Under the pieces are notes generated by a model. That model did no database searches. It was not told the origin of the DNA and was given only the letters and a program-made list of their open reading frames with translations. A DNA stretch of 64,000 bases from Skeletonema tropicum (taxonomy: Eukaryota > Bacillariophyta > Thalassiosirophyceae > Thalassiosirales > Thalassiosiraceae): NCBI GenBank assembly GCA_037178625.1, contig CM074132.1:2480001-2544000 (forward strand), read 5' to 3'. The translations under genes were made by a program, and so were the position numbers. Of the stretch, positions 19,741 to 31,160 are shown in pieces. The stretch's first letter is position 1. Each line of letters begins with the position of its first letter.

Positions 19741-19831
19741 AGAGGCGGGGGGAGTACTTGTATTCATTTGTTTATTAGATCCCTTGATAGTAGTAGCAGT
19801 ATTACTTAACATTCTCTCTGTACACTATTGA

Positions 19832-20578
19832 TTACAGTTTACTTTGGTAGAGTTTACCTAGTTTTGTCGTAGTTCTATGGACATCATCATGATACGGTAG
19901 CTTTGCCATTCGATCCAACCATTGCCGCAGCTCTTCTAACTCTGGCCATTCACTATAGTCAACGCCTAGAATTTGTGGGATCTGTGCAAGTTCTGGGTAG
20001 GCGAGAAAATCCGCAACAGTTGGAGAATCCCCGACAATAAAGTTGGATCTTTCCCTCGAATTGACCAGGAATTTGTGTTGAAATCTTTTCGCTGTATCCC
20101 TTATTGTAGATTTGAGTTTCACCAAATCGGAAGGAGATTTGCTGAGGGCATGGTGTGTCATTCCTGATGATAGATTACCTTTAGCTGCAAACAGTTCTTT
20201 GAAACCTGGACGGATAACGTTCCGGGTCATTAAGCGTGTAGATTCATTGTGATGACTAATATATTCGTTTATCAACGCTCGCTGACGAATATCTGATGGG
20301 TTATTGATGGACGGATACATGTCATTCCATTTGTTCTTGTCGCAGAGATAAATCATGATAGCTGATGCCTCCGAAAGGGCAATCGTTCTACCGTCACCTG
20401 GATCATCTTCAATGGCCGGGATAAGACCCAGTGGAAACTTTGCACGATATTCTTTCGTTCGGTTGTCCCCTTTCATGGGGTTAATGGAGATGAATTCGAA
20501 CGGTTCCTTCTTCATCTTGAGTAGCCAGGCTACTGACCGAAACGGCTGAGATCCATAGTGCCCGTAGAGTTTGAGCAT
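19832..20578 (-). CDS. Glutathione S-transferase, theta-like
   Basis: 248 aa, single exon, the normal GST length. The N-terminal thioredoxin fold starts LKLYGHYGSQPFRSVAWLLK, with Ser10 in the position of the theta-class catalytic serine. KFPLGLIPAIEDD holds the cis-proline, and ALSEASAIMIYLCDK holds the Glu-Ser-type site that grips the gamma-glutamyl group. The all-helical C-terminal domain includes the conserved FIVGDSPTVADFLAYPEL N-capping/hydrophobic-staple motif. Expected to conjugate glutathione to electrophiles in the cytosol; substrates unknown. Converges on the HhH gene with 91 bp between stops. Confidence 0.92.
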   Translation of the reverse strand: MLKLYGHYGSQPFRSVAWLLKMKKEPFEFISINPMKGDNRTKEYRAKFPLGLIPAIEDDPGDGRTIALSEASAIMIYLCDKNKWNDMYPSINNPSDIRQRALINEYISHHNESTRLMTRNVIRPGFKELFAAKGNLSSGMTHHALSKSPSDLVKLKSTIRDTAKRFQHKFLVNSRERSNFIVGDSPTVADFLAYPELAQIPQILGVDYSEWPELEELRQWLDRMAKLPYHDDVHRTTTKLGKLYQSKL

Positions 20579-20905
20579 GGCACAGGTAGGTGAGAGGTGA
20601 TAGTACAGGCTAATAGAAAGTAGATTATGTAGTGTGTGTTACACTGCTTGACACCTCCACCTTCCTCATCGTCATCGACGCGACATCAAGAATTCGAGCT
20701 GAAGCTGAAGGCTGAAGGTGAGGGAGACAGTTGATGGTTTACAACAGCACAGGTACTGGCCAGGTTTTTGTGTCAGCAGTTGTTGCTTTGCATCTTCTCT
20801 TCGCTGCAATTGGTCTTGGAGTATTCGATGTGGCTGAAAATCACCTCTTCGTAGAATAATATTTGTAGAAAAAGCAACTCCATCCTTCTTTTCACTACGA
20901 TCACC
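20579..20905. other. Divergent promoter region
   Basis: A 327-bp spacer upstream of the GST gene and the decayed gene to its right. Short CATCGTCATCG-type repeats; nothing else recognised. Confidence 0.35.
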
Positions 20906-22332
20906 ATGGACGAAGTGATCGACGGTGTCCTCAGCGAACCTCTCATCGCAACTGGCAGCCGCGGCACACCAAGCTTCATGACCCGGTTTCTCGCCGCCTG
21001 TGGCTACGGTATTGGAGCGGACAAACAGTATTGCTCCCTATCAGGAACTTTGCACCAACAAAAGGGTCTACAAACGCTCCGTGAACGCCCTGAGATTTGC
21101 TGTACTCCTATTTGTTGACGCGATTGCAGGTACTGTTGAGCAGCCACACTATCTGAGTCTTGCCTGGCGCTCATGTCGATTCATTTCCCGATGCTCCGAT
21201 ACAGGTGGCTTGGGATTCAGTGCTGCCACATTATGGTGCCAATGTCCGCTCTTCTTGGTGTGACTATCTCGTCAAGAGGATCTGTCTCTACGGAACTGGC
21301 TGCATCCTGAAAATATTTGTTTCGGCTCTCCTTCTGCTTCTGGCCATACTGCGGATTCAACTTCCTCAGATCCGCTGAAGGTGGTATAATTGCCATCTTG
21401 ATGGAAACTGAAGGATTGCTTGTGGTAAGTGTAGTTAGAATAGTGATATTGTTCGTTGACAGAAAAGAAAGATCCCTCTTACGTGACTACCATACAGCCG
21501 CTCCTTGTTGGATCTGCTGTTGTATTCGTTGCAGCTATACTGAACACCCTTTATCTTATCGAGCCGAAGGACTTCACTGCCAGCCGCCATAGAGAACGGG
21601 AAGAGTTTGGAATGTATCATGAGATCGATGATAATGAAGATGATGACCAAGTACAAGCCGTCGAGAAGTTAGATTATAAAGTGTTTAGCCTCATCCTTTT
21701 TTGGAGCACAGGGCAAGGGTAAATAAATCTAGGGGACAATATCGGATCCTCAGGCTTGATGCCATCATGCCTCTCACCTTTGGCGTGACGAATTGCAGGA
21801 ACTCCGCAAGCGTGCTAAAGAAGACTTCATCTATTGCCAGAGAAAGACCAACGAGTATTTGAACAAATTCAACTCTTTACCTGCATCTGAACGTCATGAG
21901 TTTTGTGACCAGCACAATCGGTCTTCGGAAGCAACAAACGTGGAAGAGATTGATGCAGCACATGAAGCTGTTGGAAAATGATTGCTGACTACATTGTTGA
22001 CTCTGGCTATGCTGTAAGTTTTGTATGGATGAGATTGTATTCAACAATCATCATTTTTACACATCTCACACATTCTGCTTCAAATGTTATCTTTGTAACC
22101 TCAGCCTCACCTGGATGAAACATTGGTTAAGCAAATTATCATGACTTCATTTCCAGTTGTCAACAAAGGCAATGCTCCTCTCCACCCTCTCAACGCTGAG
22201 CAAATTATGCTTGACGTTCAGAAAGGGTACACTCGTTTAATTGAGATGGAGGGTTATGATGAAGGAGATGAAATGAGTATCGAAAGCGTGTTGAAGAGTG
22301 CTCGGTCGGCCATTTATATGCAGAACATGTAA
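20906..22332 (+). pseudogene. Frame-disrupted membrane-protein gene (or unresolved multi-exon gene)
   Basis: Consecutive protein-like segments occur in different frames: MDEVIDGVLSEPLIATGSRG from 20906; IAPYQELCTNKRVYKRSVNA then FAVLLFVDAIAG near 21025-21130; LPGAHVDSFPDAPIQVAWDS and a hydrophobic helix near 21160-21378; YVTTIQPLLVGSAVVFVAAI near 21480-21560; ELRKRAKEDFIYCQRKTNEY near 21793-21980; and PHLDETLVKQIIMTSFPVVN near 22106-22332. The last junction has good intron signals (GTAAGT at 22013, CAG near 22105), but others need one-base shifts or introns under 40 bp; for example an extra A near 21979 would restore the frame. I read it as a decayed or error-containing gene for a protein with two or three membrane helices. 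Family not recognised. Confidence 0.4.
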
Positions 22333-22942
22333 TGGAGGATCGTGAGTGCGTAGCCAAAGCCCATGAGTCAGGCTAAGTCACTCCTGGAAATTATATTTGT
22401 TATACGATGACTGCAGAAGATTTTAATGAGGTGTAGACATGTAGACATGTCGACATGTAGAAACAAACTCTAGAGGATTGCGTGTAGTTGTTGGACGCAC
22501 ACACTTTCATTCGAGCGCAATATACCTGAAGGTATGATGTGATACATAGGTGATAGGCTGAGCAGCAAACTCGCAAGGGTGAAGTGTTTTGCCTGGCCCG
22601 TCACGAAGCACTAGATAATGAAGAATACATATGCATGTATTGATAATGGCTAATGGCTAATTAGCACATAAGTAAGTACATCATAAAAGTCGAGTTCATC
22701 GAGTAAATGCATAGTCATGTGTATTCCTCGCAGTAACGATGGTTGTTCTCTTGCCCACAGCAAAGGAGCTTTTAGATAGCTGGCCCTTTGGCCTTTTAGC
22801 TTGGCGCTTGGTCCACTCCGAGTATCCGACGCCCGCCCTTCACTCAAAAAGTCGGGAAGCCAATGCGGTGGTGAGCGCAATAAGAACGAATGACTTTCTC
22901 GTAATTCATTTTGAATTTTTGATAAAATTCAGTTGTGGGCTA
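22333..22942. other. Intergenic region left of the transposon
   Basis: About 600 bp without a convincing gene. It has a short tandem acatgtag/acatgtcg repeat at about 22440-22462 and ends at the TA duplicated by the transposon (22941-22942). Confidence 0.4.
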
Positions 22943-23247
22943 CTACAGAGTAATTAACAATTGTCGTTTTTCGAAAATTCAAAAATAATAAGCGAAAATA
23001 AGGCCAAAAAAATATTTTTCGCTTAACTCTAAACTCACTTCATCATCCGATACAACTCAATGGCGTTATGGCCGTAGGTGCCTACTATACGCCGCCCCCT
23101 GCACCGCTAGCGACAGCAACCACCTCGGCACTATCATAGGCAGCTGCCATGGTAAAAGAGAAGCCGGGGGGGGGCGCCTAAGCCTTCCAATAAGAGGAAA
23201 ACCACGTCTGAAAAGGCGGCGAAGCCATCAAATAATAATAAATCGGC
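22943..23247 (+). repeat. Left terminal inverted repeat of the transposon
   Basis: 305 bp, matching 26052-26356 inverted with two mismatches (23221 and 23240) that I could see. It contains an AT-rich inner hairpin (gcgaaaata to tatttttcgc, about 22992-23031), a probable promoter region and the ATG at 23149-23151. Confidence 0.88.
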
Positions 23248-24456
23248 AAGGCAGCTCAAGATGCAAAGTGCACCAAGTCTACGGCAACTGCCAAAAAGGC
23301 TCAACAACAGAAGAAAGCCAAAAAGTACCTGCAGGGGAAGAATGTCCCTAGCTTTAAATTCTCTCCTACAAAAGTGGCGGATCATAAATGCCCATGCTGC
23401 GGTCACAAGTACCTCCAAAAGTTGAAGACAGACGAAGACATGGCCAATGCAAACAAGGAGAGACGTAAGGAGTATCAAGCTAAGATGAGGAAGTTCAAGA
23501 AGAAGCCCGTGGCACAGCGGAAACCAGCTAACAAACCTCGTCTCAGAGAGGAACCTACGACATATAAATGCCCTTGTCTCTTTTTGAAAGGTAGTAAATG
23601 TCCTCTTTGCAAGGGTTCAAACATGGATAAGTGCGAAATTTGCAATTGTGTATGCCAAGTTGGGCCATGCGAATATAAAGATTTTGAGGCTATATCTCGC
23701 GCAGCTCAGTCACGTGCCCGTGGATTGGAAGAGAATACTGCCCCTGGAACTGTTTCTGATAATGTTGAATCATTTGTCTCTTTGTTGTCTAACTCCTTAC
23801 TGAACGGACAACGTGATTTACGGGCAAACAATATCGAAGAGACAACGAATAACATTGCAGGAGCTGGGGCAGCGTACGTATCCAGAGCCCAAATTACTGA
23901 TGATCAGCGACATTCCATTTCACAACAAATGGGTGAACCCACTTCAGTTTTGCGCGACAAAACCCACATCAGCGAACTTCAGAGAGCAGGAGCTGACAAT
24001 CGATACTACAATAATAGGCTCCACCGAATCTCCTCTGGAAGAGGAGCATCTGCAGCACCGGCAGTAGCAGCACCAGCAGCAGCACCAAGACAGGGCATGA
24101 GTGAGATTACTCCTCCTCCTCCTATGAGGCAACAGAACTTGAGGTCGACAAGGTCATCAACGTCAACATATTCAGACAGAAAAGAAAGGAGTGTCAATAG
24201 AGTATTCAAACAGATTCTTCATAAAGGTACAGATTTGCAAGTGAAGGGAACTCCAGACACTAAGAAACGAAGATCGAAACGTGCTCGAATGGCACTATCC
24301 ACCAACGAAAACAATATAATCAAGATGAGGATTACCTGTGAAGCAGTCGACAAAACACCAGAACTTGGCATGTCTCAGAAAATGGCATATGACATCATAA
24401 GAAGAACCATAACAAGAACAATGATGACGAAGATAGCAGCAGCAGCAAGTAGATAG
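23149..24456 (+). pseudogene. Transposon Cys-rich accessory ORF, frame-disrupted start
   Basis: From the ATG in the left repeat the frame reads MVKEKPGGG and then meets TAA after a run of nine G. With a shift it continues as a Lys/Ser-rich start, and a further shift near 23240 leads into the long open frame ending at 24456. That frame encodes paired cysteine motifs CPCCGHKYLQKL and CPCLFLKGSKCPLCKG with CEICNCVCQVGPC, a zinc-binding pattern, then a disordered middle and a basic segment DTKKRRSKRARM like a nuclear localisation signal. It may be a DNA-binding partner of the transposase. No family recognised. Confidence 0.6.
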
Positions 24457-24517
24457 TATGCATATTCATTAGTAGATCCATTACATTCACACCTTATCAG
24501 AGTATCATCCATCTTAC

Positions 24518-26150
24518 TCACGCTTCCTCAAGCGGACCATGAAGGAAGGAACATCCCCTGGGCACTGAATTGAAACAAACTCCACATAAAAAGCCAAGAC
24601 ACTCCCAATTGAATGAGAAAGGCACTTTTGCTCCTGTGCCATGGTCTCGCCAATTCGTGAGACAACGAGACAACTTGGCCAATTCGTGAGACAACTTGTC
24701 CGCTAACTGCTCGGCATCGTAGCGAGGAGAGTCGTCGTCCTCTATCACAAATTCGTCATCTATACGCAGAGTCGGCGACGGACATGAGTTTGTGGCGCCC
24801 TCCCCATTGTTGCCCTCGTTGTTCATCCTATTCTTATATCCGCACATCTGAAACAGCGCATAGAACCCACCCAGGCCATCTCTGCTTTCAATTATACTGA
24901 TAATCGTATTAATCAAATCACTCTCGTTTTTAATCTCTTTCCATCTCTTCCGGACAGCACATGCTAGCTGATTGAAGACCCACTCAATCGGTGCTTCGTA
25001 TGGCCGATAAGGCGGGCGGCAAATAACTCTATGACCAGCACCATAGATGGCATCATAAATTTCGCTTGCTTTGTGGGACGAAAGATTATCATGCATCAGG
25101 GTCCGTTCTGGCTCGTCGTCCTTGAAACGCGGAAACACTTCATCTTCCAGAAAGGATTTGTATCCTTCAATTGTCGTCCCACTATCCGTGGAGACTCTGT
25201 ACCAAATCCGAGGATTCTCTTTTGAACCCCGTACATGTGGAGGGAGGGAGGGATCTCCAGGCTCTATGAACATGATCACAACGACCTTCTGTTTACCGCG
25301 TGAGTAGTTGCCAGCCTTACGTACACGGAGACCTCTGACTGCGTGTCCATAACCTTGTGATGCGTCACCAAGATGGAACGCCATTTCATCTCCATCCATC
25401 AACCGTTCCATCGGCACATCCTTTATCCCCCCTGGGAAATTGTAGTTCCAGAAGCAATAGTGGAGGAACGTATTCTTTGGCGTGAATGCCTGATACGCAG
25501 TTGTGCTCCCCTTCTTTACTGTCAAATCAAGACGTTGGTAGCCTCTGGTTATCTCTGTATTTGTTAGTACTCTCCCCTCCGCGGAGTACTGTGCCACAAA
25601 CACATCACACTCCTCCCGAGTTGCCTACGGCCAAATCAATTTGAAAAAGGCTAACAGAAATAGATGTTCCCCCGTCATGACAGTCTTCGGTTTGTTACCG
25701 GTCTGTCTCTTTGGTTCGACCCCATCCTTTATCCACCGCTGAATGGAGCGCTTCATAGTCGGGGGGACATGTTTTTTATCTTTGTAAAGATCCACTAAGA
25801 TTTCCCGCAAAGGCACAGGGTACCCAGCAGAGCCTCCCTTGCTCGGATGAGGAGCACTGCCTGCTTTTGATCGGGATGATTGATGCTCACGTGAAACGCA
25901 TATTGTTTGTAAATAATCCGCCCGTTCACCGGGAGACAGTGCCGCATCGTCTAATGCAGCCAATTGCGATTGCTGAGTATGTGAGCCCTTGCGACGCTTC
26001 TTTCTATTGGGCTCTTCTCGATCGACACGTTCGTTGGCATCCAGCTTCGCAGCCGATTCATTATTATTTGATGGCTTGGCCGCCTTTTCAGACGTGGTTT
26101 TCCTCTTATTGGAAGGCTTAGGCGCCCCCCCCCGGCTTCTCTTTTACCAT
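24518..26150 (-). pseudogene. DD34E transposase (Tc1/mariner/IS630 type) with nonsense codon and frameshift
   Basis: The start ATG is at 26150-26148 in the right repeat. A 9-G tract breaks the frame after MVKEKPGGG; beyond it an open frame continues through a Lys-rich leader and an HTH-like region (REILVDLYKDKKHVPPTMKR, then IQRWIKDG). One in-frame TAG lies at 25627-25625. The frame then resumes as the catalytic domain: HLGDAS (first Asp), LMHDNLSSHK (second Asp) and PPYRPYEAPIEWVFNQ (Glu). The last two acidic residues are separated by 34 residues, the DD34E spacing of Tc1/IS630 enzymes. It would cut and rejoin the element ends at TA. As written it cannot be made in one piece. Confidence 0.85.
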
Positions 26151-26356
26151 GGCAGCTGCCTATGATAGTGCCGAGGTGGTTGCTGTCGCTAGCGGTGCAG
26201 GGGGCGGCGTATAGTAGGCACCTACGGCCATAACGCCATTGAGTTGTATCGGATGATGAAGTGAGTTTAGAGTTAAGCGAAAAATATTTTTTTGGCCTTA
26301 TTTTCGCTTATTATTTTTGAATTTTCGAAAAACGACAATTGTTAATTACTCTGTAG
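26052..26356 (-). repeat. Right terminal inverted repeat of the transposon
   Basis: Inverted copy of 22943-23247, including the same 9-base homopolymer (C on the plus strand, 26125-26133 region) and the transposase start codon. Confidence 0.88.
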
Positions 26357-26703
26357 TATTGTTTTTCTGGGGTTATGCCCTCTTTTATGTCAAACAAATT
26401 ACCATTACTTTAGTTAGAAAAATCTCAAAAAGGGGGGCAAAGACGAATTGATTTGAATGATATCTCATGAGAATCTTATTTTTGAATTCAGCTTTCTTGT
26501 GATGGTTTGAATTGCATTTGAATGACCTTCTGTGCCAATTTCAAATGGATTTATTCAAACCCAACAAGTCAAATGAGTGCATTGGCGAACCACACAGGCT
26601 CGGACAAAAAATCATTTCTTCCGCACCGCAGCATATCATTTGTGTCATTTGTAAGAAGAAGTACACAAGACGTGTGCCAAGGATATTAATCTTGTCGACA
26701 ATA
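26357..26703. other. Region between the transposon and the protease gene
   Basis: Probable promoter and 5' UTR of the metalloprotease gene. It starts with the right-hand TA duplication. An in-frame extension of the protease ORF to 26512 exists but would place a non-signal leader before the signal peptide, so I treat it as non-coding. Confidence 0.45.
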
Positions 26704-29700
26704 ATGATGCATATCCGCAGCATCGCCCTAACTCTATTCATCGGCGGCTGCAGCACCGCCACGGCACTCATCGAATCAAATATCACCGACGACTTTGCTG
26801 CCTATGAATTCGTCGATCCAGAACTACAACAAGTCTCCGATTGGTATGTAGCCGACCGTGCATCTTTAACAGGTGAGGAAGGAGGAGACACAATCTTTTA
26901 TGTGGACGGCCGATCTGGAAAGCCTGTCGTGTTTTTTCCGGAGGAAGGTGATGCGTCTGTATTGCCGGGCGATGGTGTAGGTAATCGTCTACTTTGGACT
27001 GTCGGAACAGAACATGATAGAGGATATGGAGCTGAAACTGACCATGACGCGCTGTCCGAGGCGGCAGTTCATGCATGCAAAGATTGGATAACCAATCATC
27101 AAGAAGACCTGGGCATTGATGTCTCGGAGCTGTTTGCAGACGGCATGGTAAGGACGTCGACTCACCCCGATGGAGATATTCATTTATCATTGACGAGGAC
27201 ATTTAAAGGCGTTGAGGTAGTAGGAAGTCGTGTAGCCATCAATATTGTTGGTGGTAACATTGCCACCGTTGCTGTGGAGCAGTGGGGAGAGGTTGCAGAG
27301 GACTTTGATTTAACATCAGCAACTATTACCGCCCAGGATGCCATGAATATATTGGCTGATTACACCGACCGTGCTCTCACTGGCAAAACGAGTTGTGACT
27401 CTGAAATTCAAGTCTTGACGCTCACCAACGATGATGACACGGCATCACCGTCGACGGGTCTACGTGGTATGACTTTAGAGCCACTTCCAGTACTTAATGG
27501 ATACAAACACAATCTCGCTTGGAAAGTTTGTCCCATGTTTGAAGGACAGGATGATGCTCATTCATTTCAAGGATATGTGGATGCTCGTACGGAGAAAATT
27601 TTGGAGTTTAAGAACACCATTGATTTGTTTGAGGCGGAAGGTGGAGTGTATCCAATGGCCAATGACGGAAAGTTGCCAGGTGGGAGAGAGCAGGCCGAAT
27701 GGTAAGTTACATATACACCCTCTTCAAGAGGCATCACTTCATCTCATTCGAACAAACTTTTTTGTTCTCATCACATGAATTTATATTTATATTTTTTACG
27801 TTTAGGCCAATGTCTTATATGTGGGTTGGAAACTCCCGAACTGATGTCGGAGGAAATTTCAATAATGCTGGATCAGCAAGTTTCAGTGGACAGTTTGTCA
27901 AACTAAATGACAGATGTGGCAGTGCAAGTCTCGGTCTTAATGAGGGCAACAGCATTAATTGGGGCACAAGTCCTGGGACGGATTGTGAGTTTTGCATAAT
28001 TGACAGCTACCTCATACCACTTCATGTATTATTTTGCTGACAAATAAATTTCGACTTCATTTCCTTGTACACAGGCTCCCGTGGCCGAATTAATGGAGTA
28101 CAAGTACAAGCTGCCGGAGGAGGAAACACCGCTGCATCTCGTTCCACTTATTACCACACAACCCATATTGCGGATATAGCTCGTAGACATCTCCCAAATG
28201 AAGGTTGGCTTAGGAATGTGCTCAGAGCAAATGTTAATATCGATGAGAATTGCAATGCGTACTGGAATGGTCAAATCAATTTTTACACTAGTGGAGGAGG
28301 CTGTAGTAACCTTGGGGAGATTTCTGGTGTGATTGCTCATGAATGGGGGCATGGCTTGGACGCGAATGACGTGGAAGGGGGCATTTCCAAACCATCTGGT
28401 GAGGGTATTGCCGATCTCTATGCTGCTTTTTATGATGGCACGAGTTGCATCGGTCGAGGTGGACTCAATAGGATTTGCAGCGTAAAGGGAGATTCCTGCA
28501 AAGTCAGTGCTGGCTGCACGGGAGTTCGCGATATTGATTACATGCAGCATGATAGCGAAAGACCACACACTATGAGATGGGCCAGGAACAGATGCGGAAA
28601 CAGCGTCCACTGTAAGGGGCATGTCTATTCCGAGGCAGTTTGGTCGCTGTATAAGAGAGAGCTGCCAAAACTAGGCTACGACGACCATACTTCTTTTGCA
28701 CTTACAACCGACTTACTTTACAAAGCTGCTGTTAACGTTCGAGCTTGGTACAACGAAAATGCAGGTGCACCATGGGGAGGATGCGGTGGTTTTACTGGTT
28801 ATAGGGCCTTCCTCGCCGCCGACGATGACGATGGCAACCTTGGTAATGGAACGCCTCGTAAGTACTCTTGATACATGCACTGATCAAGCTTAGATTTATC
28901 GTCGTATACATCTCTCATTTTCATTTGCTTGCTCTCACTCATACGTATAGACATGACAGCTATCTACAAGGCATTCCTCGACCAAGAGATTGCTTGCAAC
29001 GACTTGGCTGTGCGAAATTCTGGCTGTTCAAACGGACCCGTGGGTGCCCCTGGAGTCACTGCCACGTCGACAGACAAGCGTATCACATTGACTTGGACAC
29101 AGGTTGATAGAGCACTCAGTTACGATGTTTTGCGTGCTGAAGGTGGCTGTGAGAAGGGTAAAGTGAAAGTTGGCACTGTGCAACGCGGAACTGGCAATCT
29201 ACTCTCCTTGACAGATACTGGACTGAAAAATGGATTTGAAGTAAGTGCCCAAGTCAAACATTGCTTTCTCCTAAACATTTGATGTTTTGTTAACAAATTC
29301 GCCTTTTGAATTACTCTCCTTGTCGCAGTATTGTTACCTCATTGTCCCGAAAGGGACTGCCGCTCCCTCGACCTGCTATGGCAAAAAATCCACAAAAATT
29401 CAAGTCAAACCTGGGGGTGTCCCAGACACTCCTACACCAACACGCCGTCCAACACCAGTGCCAACACGCAATCCTACACGCAATCCAACACGCCGTCCAA
29501 CATCAGTGCCAACACGCAATCCTACACCAGTGCCAACACGCAATCCTACACGCAATCCAACACGCAATCCTACACCAGTGCCAACACGCAATCCTACACC
29601 AGTGCCAACACGCAATCCTACACGCATTCCCACTTTACTGCCAACAAGGAACCCAACACCACTTCCAACACCACTTCCTACAACAGGCCCGACACCACCT

Positions 29701-31002
29701 CCAACACAACTCCCAACACAACTTCCTACAACAGTCCCCACATCACTTCCCACTCACCTTCCAACACCACTTCCTACAATGATCCCAACAATTCCAACAA
29801 ACCCTATGCCTCAAACAAATCCAGTGAGTTTCGCAGTTACCGATGTATTGTGTTATTCTATGTTTTACGCCTCTTTCTAACTGCTTGCGATATTGTTCCT
29901 CATTCCACAGCCATTTGGGTCAAGCGACACTATTTGCATCGTTGAAGACAATGAGAAGATCTTCAAGCTTGACCTCAACTATTCGCCGCCTGAGATCGCT
30001 ACTCAACTTAATTGGAAAGTGAACAAATTTAACATTGAAACCGAGACTTTTGATGGATATAAATCAAGTGGAGACTCAGTTCGGCCACAACAAAGGGTAT
30101 GCGTTCCTCCAGGTACCTATGAAGTTGTCATCTCTGATAATAGTAAGACAGGGATGAATGGCGGAAGCTATTATGGATATTTTAGAGGAAGTCTGATATT
30201 CTCTTCTGACGGAGCAGGTGTAAACTGGGGAGAACGGAGGCACATCTTTTGTTATGGCGAATGTGCTTCTACCTCACCAAGTCTCTCTCCTTCATCATCT
30301 CTCACTGAATTGCCATCCATATCACCTTCTGTGAGTCCCTCCAGAAATGAATTACCAGATCAACAAGACGCGGAGTATGACCCTGTCCTCAAAGTCCCTA
30401 AGTGCTCTACACCTTCACATTCATGCAGCACTGGCGGACTCGTTGCGGGTAGGGGCGCATTAGGCCCAGAACATGCCTCACCAAACTCGCTTGACGAATG
30501 TACTGACTCAGATGCTGGGAACTATTTAATTAGTGAATCTATCGAGAAGATTACCGTCAGCTCGAATTCGCAGAGTAACATGAGGGAAGGGGATTCTGTA
30601 ACGGTTACAGCAGAAGTTGTATGTTGGTACACGGGTGCACACGATACAGCTGACTTTTACTACTCAGCAAGTGTTGACAATCTCAACTGGATTTACATTA
30701 CGTCGGTTGATTGTTCTACAACCTTTGCCGAAGCTGAAGAGAGTGAGGGTGAGTTGATGGATCAAGACAATATCCGACCTGCCAGTCTGCCACACAGTGA
30801 GGGTAAGAAACAGCAACTGTCAGCGTCTTACACATTACCGGAAGGAAGGGAACATGCAGTGCGTGTCAACTTTTCCTACCGCATTGGGGAACGAGATACG
30901 ACATCTTCATGCGTAGAATCAACAGCAGAGGATCAATTCTACAATGACGTTGATGATTTGATTTTCACAGTTGAAGATGGAAACACAGAAGTGCTGATTT
31001 GA
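26704..31002 (+). CDS. Secreted zinc metalloprotease (HEXXH...E, FTP/M36-like), multidomain
   Basis: Six exons: 26704-27701, 27806-27984, 28075-28857, 28951-29240, 29329-29823, 29911-31002; introns of 87-104 bp, all GT-AG. Product 1278 aa. Residues 1-25 are a signal peptide ([15 protein letters not shown]). A propeptide of the FTP/PepSY kind follows ([20 protein letters not shown]). The catalytic site is HEWGH at 481-485, with GEGIADLY giving the third zinc ligand Glu502, 17 residues on, as in gluzincins (thermolysin, fungalysin). A fibronectin III-like module comes next ([16 protein letters not shown]), then a Thr-Pro-rich linker array, then a beta-sandwich-like region ([16 protein letters not shown]) and a Cys-containing C-terminal domain. 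It is expected outside the cell or in the wall, degrading protein. The C-terminal domains are unnamed. Confidence 0.85.
29430..29790 (+). repeat. Pro-Thr linker array in the protease gene
   Basis: Imperfect 12-24 bp tandem units encode many copies of N-P-T-R and N-P-T-P-V-P-T-R, then L-P-T variants. These units are low-complexity and prone to copy-number change. Such T-P linkers are common in diatom secreted and wall proteins. Confidence 0.85.
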
Positions 31003-31160
31003 AGCAGCAAAAGAAAAATAAATGTAGTACGTACTTGTCTTTTATGTAGTGAAACGATCATGCCACTTGATATCTCATAATAGTTTAACCAAGCAAAGAT
31101 AAATCAAGAGTTTATGTTAGCAGGCGCGGAAGCAGGCGACTCTTAGACACGTACATAATT

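Larger units (their letters stand above)
22943..26356. mobile_element. Tc1/mariner/IS630-type DNA transposon, 3414 bp
   Basis: Bounded by 305-bp inverted repeats starting CTACAGAGTAATTAACAATT and flanked by TA on both sides (22941-22942, 26357-26358), the mark of Tc1/mariner insertion. It carries two convergent ORFs: a Cys-rich protein on the plus strand and a DD34E transposase on the minus strand. Both start inside the inverted repeats. Both are interrupted near the start by the same 9-G tract, and the transposase also has one in-frame TAG. The repeats differ at only two positions by eye, so the insertion looks recent, but this copy is probably non-autonomous. Confidence 0.88.

Noticed and set aside
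22650..22957. Short ORFs on both strands beside the transposon
   Set aside because: Overlapping, no features; one runs into the transposon end.
29400..29753. 117-codon minus-strand Gly-Val ORF and two alternative plus-strand frames
   Set aside because: These are frame shadows of the Pro-Thr repeat array of the protease gene.
29430..29790. CRISPR array
   Set aside because: The repeats are short, contiguous and in frame, encoding a Pro-Thr linker in a eukaryotic gene.
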